This document shows positions 36,035 through 45,107 of a DNA stretch of 64,000 bases, piece by piece. Where the stretch lies: assembly GCF_023115465.1 (NCBI RefSeq), contig NZ_CP096034.1:310001-374000 (forward strand), given 5' to 3'. Positions within the stretch are counted from its first letter, which is position 1. Each line of letters opens with the position of its first letter. This stretch comes from Gottfriedia acidiceleris (GTDB lineage: Bacteria > Bacillota > Bacilli > Bacillales > Bacillaceae_G). The translations under genes and the position numbers were made by a program. The notes below the pieces were generated by a model. It searched no databases, was not told where the DNA came from, and saw only the letters and a list, made by a program, of their open reading frames with translations.

Positions 36035-37402
36035 ATGGTAAAAAGTGCAGTAATTCTTGCAGCAGGCAAAGGGAGTAAAATGAATCCTTTCAACGCAGTT
36101 CGCTCCAAAACAGCAATAAAAATCGCTGGTAAATCACTAATACGTTATAATATTGAATCAATTGTAACAATGGGAATAGAAGAGATTGTTGTTGTCGTTA
36201 ATGAGGAACATCAAAGAGAGATTGAGAATCTTCTATTCGACATAGATAATGTTAAATTTGTAGTTGATCAATCAAATTTAGGAAGCGCAGAAAGTTTAGT
36301 AAAGGGAGCTGAAAGACTTTCAAGTACTAAGGAGTTTCTTGTTCTTTACGGTGATACGATTATCCAAAAAAAGGATCTCAAGCAATTAGCTAATTCCAAC
36401 AAATCTACCGTTTTGTTGAAAAAATTAGAAGAATCTTCAAGGAATTGGATCGGTGCAAGTATAAAGGATGGATTTGTCCAGTCAATCGGTGCTCACTACC
36501 GTGGTGACAGTATTACCCACCAATTCGCAGGATTTCTTTTTGACGATTCATTACTAGATGAAGTCAGAAGAACGCCCGACTATTTTCCGAATGTAAAAGT
36601 AGGAGTGGGTGTTCCGAAAGAACGATACATCGAAGCTGCACTTCTAAAATCACTTGAGAAAACCAAATTACAAGCGATTGAGTGTAATGGCTATTTCTTT
36701 GATATCGATAAGCCTTGGCATATGTTAGAAGCGAATGAATATATGGTGAACCATTTTTGTAATGCAATAAAAGAGAATGAACTTGCAGAAGGTGCGACGA
36801 TTTCTGAAAATGCAACCATTCATGGTCACGTAAAGCTTGGTAAGAATTCCTCAATTGGTGATCGAGTGGTCATTCACGGTAACCTAATTGTAGGTGATAA
36901 TACAATCATAGATAATGGTGCGATTTTCAATGGCAATGCAGTTATTGGCGATCATACAGCCATTCGTAATTATTGTATGATTTATGATGGCGTTTCAATT
37001 GGGTCGCATTGTATATTCGACCATTGTGCAGAGTTCCTTGGCGGAATGGTAATGGATAAGGTATATCTTTACCACTATGGTGAATTTTATGGAGCAATAG
37101 GCAGTCATACGGATATCGGTGCTGCAACTGTATGTGGAACATTACGCTTTGATGACGGTGAAACTGAGCACGTTGTAAATGGGCGGAAAGAAATACCTTT
37201 ACATTTTTCAAATGCAGCTTATCTTGGTGATTATTGTAGAACTGGTGTGAATACGATTATTATGCCTGGATGTAAAATAGGGGCTTATAGTGTGCTTGGA
37301 GCAGGTGCAATCATTGATAAAGATATTGAACAAAATAGTCTTGTGTTTGTAAAACAAGATTTAGTTATAAAAAAATGGAGTGAAAAGAAGTACGGTTGGT
37401 AA
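36035..37402 (+). CDS. GlmU-like sugar-1-phosphate nucleotidyl-/acyltransferase (archaeal-type)
   Basis: A 455-residue two-domain protein. Residues 1-230 form a nucleotidyltransferase domain: AVILAAGKGSKM replaces the usual GTRM, and YGDTII holds the metal-binding Asp. Residues from about 255 onward form a left-handed beta-helix of hexapeptide repeats (GATISENATIHGHVKLGKNS). The segment TVCGTLRFDD...GDYCRTGVNTIIMPGCKIG resembles archaeal bifunctional sugar-1-phosphate nucleotidylyltransferase/amino-sugar acetyltransferases rather than bacterial GlmU. It lies between the mupG-like and SIS genes, so it may convert recycled amino sugar to a UDP-activated form. The exact sugar is unknown. Confidence 0.78.
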   Translation: MVKSAVILAAGKGSKMNPFNAVRSKTAIKIAGKSLIRYNIESIVTMGIEEIVVVVNEEHQREIENLLFDIDNVKFVVDQSNLGSAESLVKGAERLSSTKEFLVLYGDTIIQKKDLKQLANSNKSTVLLKKLEESSRNWIGASIKDGFVQSIGAHYRGDSITHQFAGFLFDDSLLDEVRRTPDYFPNVKVGVGVPKERYIEAALLKSLEKTKLQAIECNGYFFDIDKPWHMLEANEYMVNHFCNAIKENELAEGATISENATIHGHVKLGKNSSIGDRVVIHGNLIVGDNTIIDNGAIFNGNAVIGDHTAIRNYCMIYDGVSIGSHCIFDHCAEFLGGMVMDKVYLYHYGEFYGAIGSHTDIGAATVCGTLRFDDGETEHVVNGRKEIPLHFSNAAYLGDYCRTGVNTIIMPGCKIGAYSVLGAGAIIDKDIEQNSLVFVKQDLVIKKWSEKKYGW

Positions 37403-37435
37403 TTTTATTAAATCAATAAAAGAAGGTATTCATTT

Positions 37436-38152
37436 ATGGAGAATTATTTTAAGTATGTGATGGCAAATCTTGAAAAACTATATACGACACAGAATCAAAA
37501 CATTGACCATGCAGCAACTTGTATTTTTGAAGCCATTCAAAATGGTGGTCGCTTCCTTGTTACTGGTTCGGGTCATTCCCATATGTTTGCAGAAGAATTT
37601 TATGTAAGAGCGGGTGGATTTGCGGAGGTCTCTCCAATTTTGCCCAATGAGTTTTTTTTACATGACCATCCATTAAAAAGTACTGTGATTGAACGAATAG
37701 AAGCTTATGCAAAGGTAATTTTTGAATTATACAAAATAAGCTCAAAGGATATTCTTGTGATTGCTTCCAATTCGGGAAGAAATGGAATGACTGTTGAACT
37801 TGCAAAAATGACACAGGAATGTGGTGCAAAGGTAATTGCTTTTACAAATCCAAATCATCCAGAAGGCTCAAAATCCAGACATAGTAGCGGAAAATATCTT
37901 TGTGATTTTAGTGATGTAGTCATAGATAATTGCACCGGACCTGGAGATGCTGCCTTTTATGTAGAAGAAGCAAATACAGGTATGGGGGCAACTTCTACAA
38001 TGGCCGGAGCATTTGTTGCTCAATCAATTTCTATATTATTAGCCAAAAAATATCATCAAGCTGGATTAAAACCACCTGTGTTTAAAAGCTCTAATGTAGA
38101 TGGTGGAGATGAATGGAATAAAGAGTTGTTCGCTAAGTATTATGGTGTTTAA
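37436..38152 (+). CDS. SIS-domain sugar-phosphate protein (UPF0309 type)
   Basis: A 238-residue SIS-fold protein. The phosphosugar-binding motif VTGSGHSHMFAEE and the second strand-loop VIASNSGRNGMTVELA are clear, and the C-terminus FKSSNVDGGDEWN is typical of the UPF0309 group. SIS proteins bind or isomerise sugar phosphates. Here it could act on an amino-sugar phosphate, for example as an etherase or isomerase replacing MurQ, but the sequence does not decide this. Last gene of the cluster, it is followed by two terminators. Confidence 0.8.
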   Translation: MENYFKYVMANLEKLYTTQNQNIDHAATCIFEAIQNGGRFLVTGSGHSHMFAEEFYVRAGGFAEVSPILPNEFFLHDHPLKSTVIERIEAYAKVIFELYKISSKDILVIASNSGRNGMTVELAKMTQECGAKVIAFTNPNHPEGSKSRHSSGKYLCDFSDVVIDNCTGPGDAAFYVEEANTGMGATSTMAGAFVAQSISILLAKKYHQAGLKPPVFKSSNVDGGDEWNKELFAKYYGV

Positions 38153-38215
38153 TAATGAATCGAATATCGATCAAAAAGGATCTATAAGGTTTAACTTACT
38201 TTTTGGCTCCCTTTT

Positions 38216-38243
38216 GCGTTCCCAGTTTATGGGAGCGCTTTTT
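38216..38243 (+). terminator. Terminator after the SIS gene
   Basis: GCGTTCCCA (38216-38224) pairs with TGGGAGCGC (38230-38238), loop GTTTA, then five T. One G-T wobble. Confidence 0.85.
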
Positions 38244-38326
38244 CACGTTTGAACGGAATAAAGTGTTAACATTGTCTTACAGAATTTCTAATACAACGTT
38301 AAGAAATGCTTAAAACAATAAAAAGA

Positions 38327-38374
38327 CAAAATCCTTGTGCTTAGTGCTTTTATGCTAAGATAAGGATTTTTTTT
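38327..38374 (+). terminator. Second terminator-like hairpin before the regulator gene
   Basis: AAATCCTT plus CTTAG (38328-38344) pairs with CTAAG plus AAGGATTT (38355-38369), with a T run of eight. It lies about 90 nt beyond the first terminator, insulating the regulator gene. Confidence 0.75.
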
Positions 38375-38595
38375 GTATACAAAAGAATTAGAAACGATTG
38401 GTGCTAGTAAAATGTTCCTGTATTTTGCGGTAGGACTTAGGGCGTATTATAGCATTGTAAGTATATAAGACATATGAACTAGACGTATTTGTTTTAAATT
38501 GCGAACTATATTGGAAAAATTCAAACTGTTAAATAGATTTGCTGGAAAGTAAACTTAAAATACTAGATTAGGCATCTAGGGTGGTGAGGTAATGT
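38375..38595. other. Upstream region of the LicR-like regulator gene
   Basis: About 220 nt without an open frame of note. No operator could be assigned with confidence. The gene start at 38596 is preceded by GGTGAGG. Confidence 0.4.
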
Positions 38596-40536
38596 ATGCG
38601 AAGAGATTTAATTTTGCAATATTTGTATCAAAAAGGAAAATCACTAACTTCACAGGAACTTGAATCAGAATTCGCTATTTCAAATCGTACATTGCGAAAT
38701 GAATTGAAAGAATTAAACACGATTGGAGAAAAGTCCGGATTTGTGATTCAGAAAAAACGTGGTGAGGGCTATTTACTTTATGTAGAGAACCAAGAGTTGG
38801 TTCAAACATATATGAAAGAAATAGACGGGGCATTGGCACCAGATTTACCTCGCGTTCGAGTGAATAATATCATTATGCTTTTACTTCAAACGACAGAGTT
38901 TCAAACAATCGATATGTTTGCTGATAGTCTAATGATTAGCAGATCGACAGTTTTTACCGACATGATTGAAGTTGAAAAGCAAGTAAGGATTTTTGATTTA
39001 AAAGTAGAAACAAAATCACGTTACGGAGTTCGTTTACTTGGCGATGAAACGAATTTTAGAAGAGCGTTTTCCTACTTCCTAAGTCAAAAAGAAACAGGAT
39101 TATTAAAGAAGTCAAATTATCAAACTTTTGAGAAAGCGTTTCCGTTTGAGGAAATTCGAGCTGTTTTGAGTGAAGAAGTACAGAATAATCAACTGAAATT
39201 AAGTTATTTTGCACTTGAGAATATTTTAGTGCATATCCAAGTACTCTCGTTTCGAGTAACTCAACACAACTTTATCTTGCCTAATCAAGAAAAAAAGTTA
39301 GATGTTTCTCTAATCAAACCATCGTTTATGAATATAGCAAAGAGAATTTGTGAAATTCTATCTGAACTATATCATGTCATATTACCAGAGAGTGAAATAA
39401 TCTATTTAGCTGCTCATATAAGTGGTAAGTCGAGTGTAGACGATATTGAGGAACATGAAAAAAATGACCTAAAACAAAAACTAAAGAATTGTTTAGAAAG
39501 ATTAGATCAAACTTTCTTAACTCAGTTTTCAGGTGATCAGCAACTTTTAAATACGATGATCATGCATATGTATCCATTGTTAAGAAGATTATATTTTAAT
39601 TTGAAGCTTACGAATCCATTAATAGATGATGTTTATAGTAGGTATTCGGATGTGTTTATGATTGCTCTAAATTTTTCTGAAATGATAAAGGAAATATGGG
39701 GGTTCGAACTTTCTAGTGACGAAATGGGTTATATTACAATGCATTTAGCAGCTCACGTGGAAAGGGAGAAGCAAAAACAATTAAGTTCCTACAAAAAAAT
39801 TCTACTCTCTTACGGATTAGGAGCAGGGTCGGCTGAATTAATGAAAATGAAACTTGAGACACTTTTCCAAGGCGCAAAAATTGATGTCGTTTTGTATAGT
39901 GAGCTTCAATTATTAAATTTAGAAGATTATGACTTATTAGTTTCATCGACTTCGATTCCATTTGACAATATTTCGATTCCGTATATTCAAGTAGCACCAA
40001 TACTAACTGAAACGGATGTCCAAAGAATTCGTCGTACGCTTACTAGATACCCGGCTAATAAAGTTAAAGAAGATGTACCAACACTTTTATCTTTATTTCA
40101 TACAGATTTGTTTTATATAGAAGAAAGCAAAGAGTCGTTTGACTACAAAGCCTTTATTAAAGAAAAGGCAAAAAGGGTTGTTGAACTAGGGTTTGCAGGA
40201 CCTAACTATCCAGCTTTAGTTGTCGATCGTGAGGAAAAAATATCGACGATACTGCAAAATGGAATTGCTGCACCACATGCATTAAAAATGGTTGCGATTC
40301 AGGATTCGATCAGTGTGGTGATTTTTAAAAATCCGCCAACAATCGATGGGAAAGTTGTACAAATCTTATTTTTAATTAATCTTCGTGCCGGAGACTTATT
40401 TTTACACAAAGAGTTAAGTCGATTATTTTTACATTTAATGGACCACCCCGAGACGAAGCAGAAAGTATTAAAATCAAATAATTTTAACGATTTTCAGTAT
40501 GAAATTTCAAAAATCCTGTTTCAATATGGTTCGTAG
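38596..40536 (+). CDS. LicR-like PRD-containing transcription activator (BglG/MtlR family)
   Basis: A 646-residue PTS-responsive regulator. Order of domains: N-terminal HTH (about 1-60, FAISNRTLRNELKEL), second Mga-type HTH (about 85-165, SLMISRSTVFTDMIEVE), PRD1 (about 180-290), PRD2 (about 300-395, MHMYPLLRRL and ITMHLAAHVER), a IIB-like domain (about 400-490) and a IIA-like domain (about 505-646) with the phospho-acceptor-type His in AAPHALKM. The IIB-like domain reads LLSYGLGAGSAEL where active IIB proteins have a Cys before the glycine loop, so it probably cannot be phosphorylated there. Position ahead of a lactose/cellobiose-family PTS fits control of that operon, as LicR controls licBCAH. 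Confidence 0.88.
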   Translation: MRRDLILQYLYQKGKSLTSQELESEFAISNRTLRNELKELNTIGEKSGFVIQKKRGEGYLLYVENQELVQTYMKEIDGALAPDLPRVRVNNIIMLLLQTTEFQTIDMFADSLMISRSTVFTDMIEVEKQVRIFDLKVETKSRYGVRLLGDETNFRRAFSYFLSQKETGLLKKSNYQTFEKAFPFEEIRAVLSEEVQNNQLKLSYFALENILVHIQVLSFRVTQHNFILPNQEKKLDVSLIKPSFMNIAKRICEILSELYHVILPESEIIYLAAHISGKSSVDDIEEHEKNDLKQKLKNCLERLDQTFLTQFSGDQQLLNTMIMHMYPLLRRLYFNLKLTNPLIDDVYSRYSDVFMIALNFSEMIKEIWGFELSSDEMGYITMHLAAHVEREKQKQLSSYKKILLSYGLGAGSAELMKMKLETLFQGAKIDVVLYSELQLLNLEDYDLLVSSTSIPFDNISIPYIQVAPILTETDVQRIRRTLTRYPANKVKEDVPTLLSLFHTDLFYIEESKESFDYKAFIKEKAKRVVELGFAGPNYPALVVDREEKISTILQNGIAAPHALKMVAIQDSISVVIFKNPPTIDGKVVQILFLINLRAGDLFLHKELSRLFLHLMDHPETKQKVLKSNNFNDFQYEISKILFQYGS

Positions 40537-40540
40537 CAGT

Positions 40541-40582
40541 TTAGCGATCATTCTAACAAAAGAACTGGTAGATGATCGCTAA
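40541..40582 (+). other. Stem-loop after the regulator gene
   Basis: An 11-bp perfect stem, TTAGCGATCAT (40541-40551) with ATGATCGCTAA (40572-40582), is extended by TCTA/TAG. No T run follows, so it may be a transcript end after trimming rather than a canonical terminator. Confidence 0.55.
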
Positions 40583-40630
40583 TAGAAACGAATCAACTTC
40601 ATGCTATCATTTGTCCTTTTTAGATAATCT

Positions 40631-40644
40631 TGAAAACGGTTACT
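40631..40644 (+). promoter_or_regulatory. cre site (CcpA) upstream of the secreted-protein/PTS operon
   Basis: TGAAAACGGTTACT matches TGNAARCGNWWWCA at 13 of 14 positions. It lies just downstream of a possible -10 (GATAAT, 40622-40627) and 62 nt before the start codon. Carbon catabolite repression of the operon is the straightforward reading. Confidence 0.65.
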
Positions 40645-40705
40645 TACTAAAAAGGTGTTCTTCGATTAGAAAATTAATTAAATAAATTATTTTGGAGGAA
40701 GATAA

Positions 40706-43700
40706 ATGAAAAGAAATAAATGGTTTTTAGGTAGAGCACTTCCAGCTTCTGTACTAGCGGCTTCAATGTTTGCAACTCCATTTAGTGGCGTTGTTGCAAA
40801 AGCTGCACCAACTATTACAACTCAATCAGTAGCGCCAATCTCAACTGGCACTAAGATTTTTATGAATACTACACAAATCACTCATGCAAAACCAAGTGGT
40901 TTAGATACAACAAAGCCAGTAAAATGGACAACTTCTGATCCATACGTTGCATATGTTGACACGATTGGTAACGCAAAAGGTGATTACAGTGGAAAGATTT
41001 TAGGTGTATCTGGTGGATCGGCAATCATCACAGGTACTGGAGTAGATTTAAGTGGTAATGCAGCTACTGTGAATATTACGGTTTCTGTAATTGAGACTCA
41101 GGCATCTACTAATCTTGAAAAAGTAGTTTACTATTACAATGCGGGAGATTCAAAAATCCCTGCTGCTCTTTCATCATCTAATTTGCAAACAACAAATATT
41201 CCAACTGCTCCATCAGGAACTAAGTTTCCTTCTAAAAACTATGTTGGATATGTTAATGGAGAAAATGGCGTTAAATGGTTAGTTTCAAAGGATACTTTAA
41301 TTAAGTCAAATGGTAACGTTAATTTTGGTGACGAAAAAGATCATCCTGTTACTACAGGTATCGTATCTGATGCAATTACTCTATATGATCCTAACTTAGC
41401 TCCAGCTGATCAAATTCAATATTTACAAGGTGGAAGATATATTCCTCAAACTGGTGAAAATTCAGGTTCAGGAGTCGATAAAAACGGAAACCCGATTCAA
41501 TTTAACGCTAAAGAAGTAATTACAAACATTATGCCTGATGGAAATAATGGTCTTTGGATTCTAGGCGAAAAAGGAAATGCTACTCATATTGTAAGAAAAC
41601 AAATGTCTCTAATGGGCAAATCATTAGTTCAAGAAGAAATTTCTAGAAACTACGCAGATCGATTTGGATTCCAATCTGGATCTATGAGTTTTGCAAATAA
41701 GGATAATATGATTAAAGCTCTTATGACTGCAGATAAAGATGCTTTAAGCTCAATTTCTGATACGGATAATGATGGATTATGGACAACGATGTACGCTTCA
41801 GGTGAAATTTGGAGATACAACTACATGAAAGAAAACTTTGGTGAAAAAGATGCTAGAACAATAGATGCTAAAGCCTCTGCTATTCGCGCTGTTGAAGCCA
41901 TTGTAACGCTTGGTTATGTATCTGGAACGCAGTTAAAGGTACCTTCAAAAGACAATGTTAACGATGTTGTTTATGTTGTTAACTCACTAGGTGGCAATGT
42001 AACGACAATTGATGAAGGTAAGAAGTGGCTTGCAGATAACGAAGGTAAACCAGTGTTCGTTGATAATGAAGGAAAGTATACGTTAGACACAACAGGAAAA
42101 CCTGCTTCTGCTGGCTTCTTTGCAAGATCATATAAAGTAGAGGGCAGCAACAATGGTTCTAATACTGCAGAAAGCAAATCATGGGATCAAGCATGGCTTC
42201 AAAAAAGTGCAGGAACTACTAAAGATGTAAACGGGAATACAGTTAAATATTCTGTTCCAGGTAAAATCAGTGGAGGAACTGCTGGAATCAAGGCTTATGA
42301 CACTGTTGCTGTACCACCGCGTTTAACGAATATTGTAAATGAACAAAATCCTAATTTAGATGATGCAACAAAAGCTTTAGACTCAAACAAAGTCTATTAT
42401 AAAGCAACTACGTCTACAGACGAATTAGTTGGTCATTACTTTACACTAGACCTTGCTTACAACACGTTTAAAGATAGTGATCCTGAATTAGCGGCTCTTG
42501 TGAAAAATGATTTAATTAACCATACAAATGCAATGGTTTTAAACAACTATTATCAAGTAAGTGTTACTGGGGAGAATCCAATTGAATCTCGTTTCAATGG
42601 AACAGCACCTGGAGATGGATTAAATGCTCCTTCAGCTCCAACTAAATGGGCAAATTTAAATCCAGAATTCCTTGACGGTGTGTCTAATGCATGGGGTAGA
42701 AATGACTACGAAGATGGTCCATTAAATGCAACATTAGCATTACAAATGCTTGTAGCTGCAAGAGATATGGGCGGCTATACGCCAGCAGAAAAAGCTGCTC
42801 TTGAAGCACAAGGAGTTGCAGTAATTTCTCCACTTGATTTTGCAAATGAATACAAAGTAATGAATGGTGTGAAAGCTTCTACAACGGCTTCAGAGCACAA
42901 TGATTATGAAACAAGATATCCGAAGTCTTATAATTCAACTTCATTACTTGATATGTCATTACAGTACCATTCTAGATACTTTGGTATCTCTGCTCATAAC
43001 GGAGACGATATTGGCGTAAGTGGTGTTTCTTACGAATCATACATGAACTATTCAGATGAAGAAGAAGCTGCACTATCATACTACACATTATCTCACCATG
43101 CAGAGAAAATGAATGCTAAAGGGATCTTAGATGGTATGAACCAATGGTGGTTCAATGAAAAGAGAGAGAAAAATCCATTTATGTCAACTTTCTATGCAGC
43201 TTCTCTAGGTGCATTGAAAGAAAAAGGATTTAGTATCGGAAGTTCAACGGTTGACCTTGCAGGTTCAACATGGCAAATGACACGTATACCAAATAACTTC
43301 ATGAACTGGGATGTACTTTCTGCAAACAGAAATGACGTAACGCACGTGACACCTGATTTAATGGTTGATCAATTAATTCCACGTGATGAAGTGATGATGT
43401 CTAAATACAATACAAATATTTTCGGAACGATGGACCGAAGAACAATTGATTCTGGAAACAGCTTATCAATGGAATCTTCAACTGTAACATCTATGCCTTA
43501 TTGGTTAACTCAAAACCCTGAGGATGCTGCATATGTAGAAGATTTAGGATCAAAAGTTACTGCGCCAGTAAATAACGGAACAGAAAGTATTAATTATCCA
43601 ACGAATGTAGCAGCTATGAATCCAAATGCTAAATATAACGAAGACACACATACATTTACGATTAATGTTGGTGACTCTGTTAAATTAGATGCTAAAACAA

Positions 43701-45007
43701 CAGGATATACGAACAACGTATCTTGGTTAACTAATTCATGGGATTTAGCTGGTTATAGCAATGGATTACCAACACAAGTCAATGCTGATTCAAATGTATC
43801 TCAAGTTCTCGATTTAAGAAATTTAGCAGCTTACGGTGAAGTTGGTAATGTTAATGCAGCTGGAATTAGTGTAGATGGTGTGCACTATGGTTCATACGCA
43901 ACTGCTTTAAGACCAGGAACTAGTACAGTTACGGGCTATGTGATCGATGGATTCTTTAGAACACCGAAAAAAATCACTTACACAATCAAAGTTGTTGATC
44001 CGATGAAGTCAGCTGAAAAAATTGCTCCTACTGAGCTTGACAAGAACTCATTTGCATACCCAACGTGGTTAAAAGATGCAATGGCTGAAAAAGGATTGAA
44101 TACAGACGGAAACAAATATGTAGAAGTTAGTTACGAATCATCATCACCAGACGACGTTGCTGTTGATGCAGATGGAAAAGTAACGTACAACACTGATAAA
44201 CCAGCTAACATCACTGCGACGGTTGTATACTCTGGAATGACATTGAACGGAGATCCACAATTTGCAAATGATAGCCACGTGATGACTTTTGTACGCACAG
44301 TATCTAAAGATGCAAAACAAACAGTATCATTTAATTCACAAGGTGGATCTGCAGTTGATCCAGTAACTGCAACATACAATGAAGCTTTAACATCTCCAAC
44401 ACCAACAAAAACAGGATATACATTCCTTGGTTGGTATAAAGATGCTTCATGTACTCAAGCATGGAACTTTGCAACTGATAAAGTAACAGAGTCTACTACG
44501 CTTTACGCTAAATGGGGTATTAACAAATACACAGTTACATTTAACAGTAAAGGTGGATCTAATGTAGCTACTATAACAGGAAACTATGATTCTATCATTG
44601 AGAAACCAGCTAGCCCAACGAAAAAAGGATTTAACTTCGTTGGATGGTACAAAGATGCAGGGCTTAAAACAGCATGGAACTTTGCAACTGATAAAGTAAC
44701 AGCAAATACAACACTTTACGCAAAATGGACTGTTGCTACACCAACAGGATTAAAAGCAACAAAAGCGAGTACAACTTCAATTAAAGTAAATTGGACTGGA
44801 ATAAGTGGTGTTTCTGGTTATGAAATCGTTCGTGCAACAAAAAGCGATTTCTCTGATCAAACAACAAAAACAACGACAACTGGAGCATTTACTTCAACAG
44901 GATTAGTTAAAGGTAAAACGTACTACTTTAAAGTTCGTGCTTTCACTCTAGAAGGAAAAGTTAAAGTTTACGGTAGTTACACAACTGTTATTAAATTCAA
45001 ACTTTAA
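40706..45007 (+). CDS. Large secreted multidomain protein with toroid-like core, InlB repeats and FN3
   Basis: 1433 residues with a Sec signal peptide (cleavage expected after VVAKA, near residue 34). An N-terminal Big_2/Ig-like domain follows (about 35-140; KWTTSDPYVAYVD). Next is a core of about 900 residues with NDGLWTTMYASGEIWRYNY, a GFFARSY segment, STDELVGHYFTLDLAY and RNDYEDGPLNATLALQML. These patterns resemble alpha/alpha-toroid regions of uncharacterised propeller-linked secreted proteins (from memory). The C-terminus has a second Ig-like part, two InlB B-repeat/Flg_new repeats (about 1203-1343; FLGWYKDASC, FVGWYKDAG) and a fibronectin type III domain (about 1345-1433). No catalytic family is recognised. 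As first gene before the PTS it probably binds or cleaves the glycan whose fragments the PTS imports; that is inference. Confidence 0.8.
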   Translation: MKRNKWFLGRALPASVLAASMFATPFSGVVAKAAPTITTQSVAPISTGTKIFMNTTQITHAKPSGLDTTKPVKWTTSDPYVAYVDTIGNAKGDYSGKILGVSGGSAIITGTGVDLSGNAATVNITVSVIETQASTNLEKVVYYYNAGDSKIPAALSSSNLQTTNIPTAPSGTKFPSKNYVGYVNGENGVKWLVSKDTLIKSNGNVNFGDEKDHPVTTGIVSDAITLYDPNLAPADQIQYLQGGRYIPQTGENSGSGVDKNGNPIQFNAKEVITNIMPDGNNGLWILGEKGNATHIVRKQMSLMGKSLVQEEISRNYADRFGFQSGSMSFANKDNMIKALMTADKDALSSISDTDNDGLWTTMYASGEIWRYNYMKENFGEKDARTIDAKASAIRAVEAIVTLGYVSGTQLKVPSKDNVNDVVYVVNSLGGNVTTIDEGKKWLADNEGKPVFVDNEGKYTLDTTGKPASAGFFARSYKVEGSNNGSNTAESKSWDQAWLQKSAGTTKDVNGNTVKYSVPGKISGGTAGIKAYDTVAVPPRLTNIVNEQNPNLDDATKALDSNKVYYKATTSTDELVGHYFTLDLAYNTFKDSDPELAALVKNDLINHTNAMVLNNYYQVSVTGENPIESRFNGTAPGDGLNAPSAPTKWANLNPEFLDGVSNAWGRNDYEDGPLNATLALQMLVAARDMGGYTPAEKAALEAQGVAVISPLDFANEYKVMNGVKASTTASEHNDYETRYPKSYNSTSLLDMSLQYHSRYFGISAHNGDDIGVSGVSYESYMNYSDEEEAALSYYTLSHHAEKMNAKGILDGMNQWWFNEKREKNPFMSTFYAASLGALKEKGFSIGSSTVDLAGSTWQMTRIPNNFMNWDVLSANRNDVTHVTPDLMVDQLIPRDEVMMSKYNTNIFGTMDRRTIDSGNSLSMESSTVTSMPYWLTQNPEDAAYVEDLGSKVTAPVNNGTESINYPTNVAAMNPNAKYNEDTHTFTINVGDSVKLDAKTTGYTNNVSWLTNSWDLAGYSNGLPTQVNADSNVSQVLDLRNLAAYGEVGNVNAAGISVDGVHYGSYATALRPGTSTVTGYVIDGFFRTPKKITYTIKVVDPMKSAEKIAPTELDKNSFAYPTWLKDAMAEKGLNTDGNKYVEVSYESSSPDDVAVDADGKVTYNTDKPANITATVVYSGMTLNGDPQFANDSHVMTFVRTVSKDAKQTVSFNSQGGSAVDPVTATYNEALTSPTPTKTGYTFLGWYKDASCTQAWNFATDKVTESTTLYAKWGINKYTVTFNSKGGSNVATITGNYDSIIEKPASPTKKGFNFVGWYKDAGLKTAWNFATDKVTANTTLYAKWTVATPTGLKATKASTTSIKVNWTGISGVSGYEIVRATKSDFSDQTTKTTTTGAFTSTGLVKGKTYYFKVRAFTLEGKVKVYGSYTTVIKFKL

Positions 45008-45041
45008 ATCTTAAATTTAAAAATGAAATAAATTCTAAAAG

Positions 45042-45081
45042 GGATCTTGGTATATGGGGAGTTACTGATTTACCAAGATCC
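45042..45081 (+). other. Stem-loop between the secreted protein and PTS IIC genes
   Basis: An 11-bp perfect stem, GGATCTTGGTA (45042-45052) with TACCAAGATCC (45071-45081), closes an 18-nt loop. No T run follows. It may set unequal expression of the secreted protein and transporter by blocking 3' decay, or act as a weak terminator. Confidence 0.6.
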
Positions 45082-45107
45082 TAATTCCTTAGAGAGGGGA
45101 TAACGAA

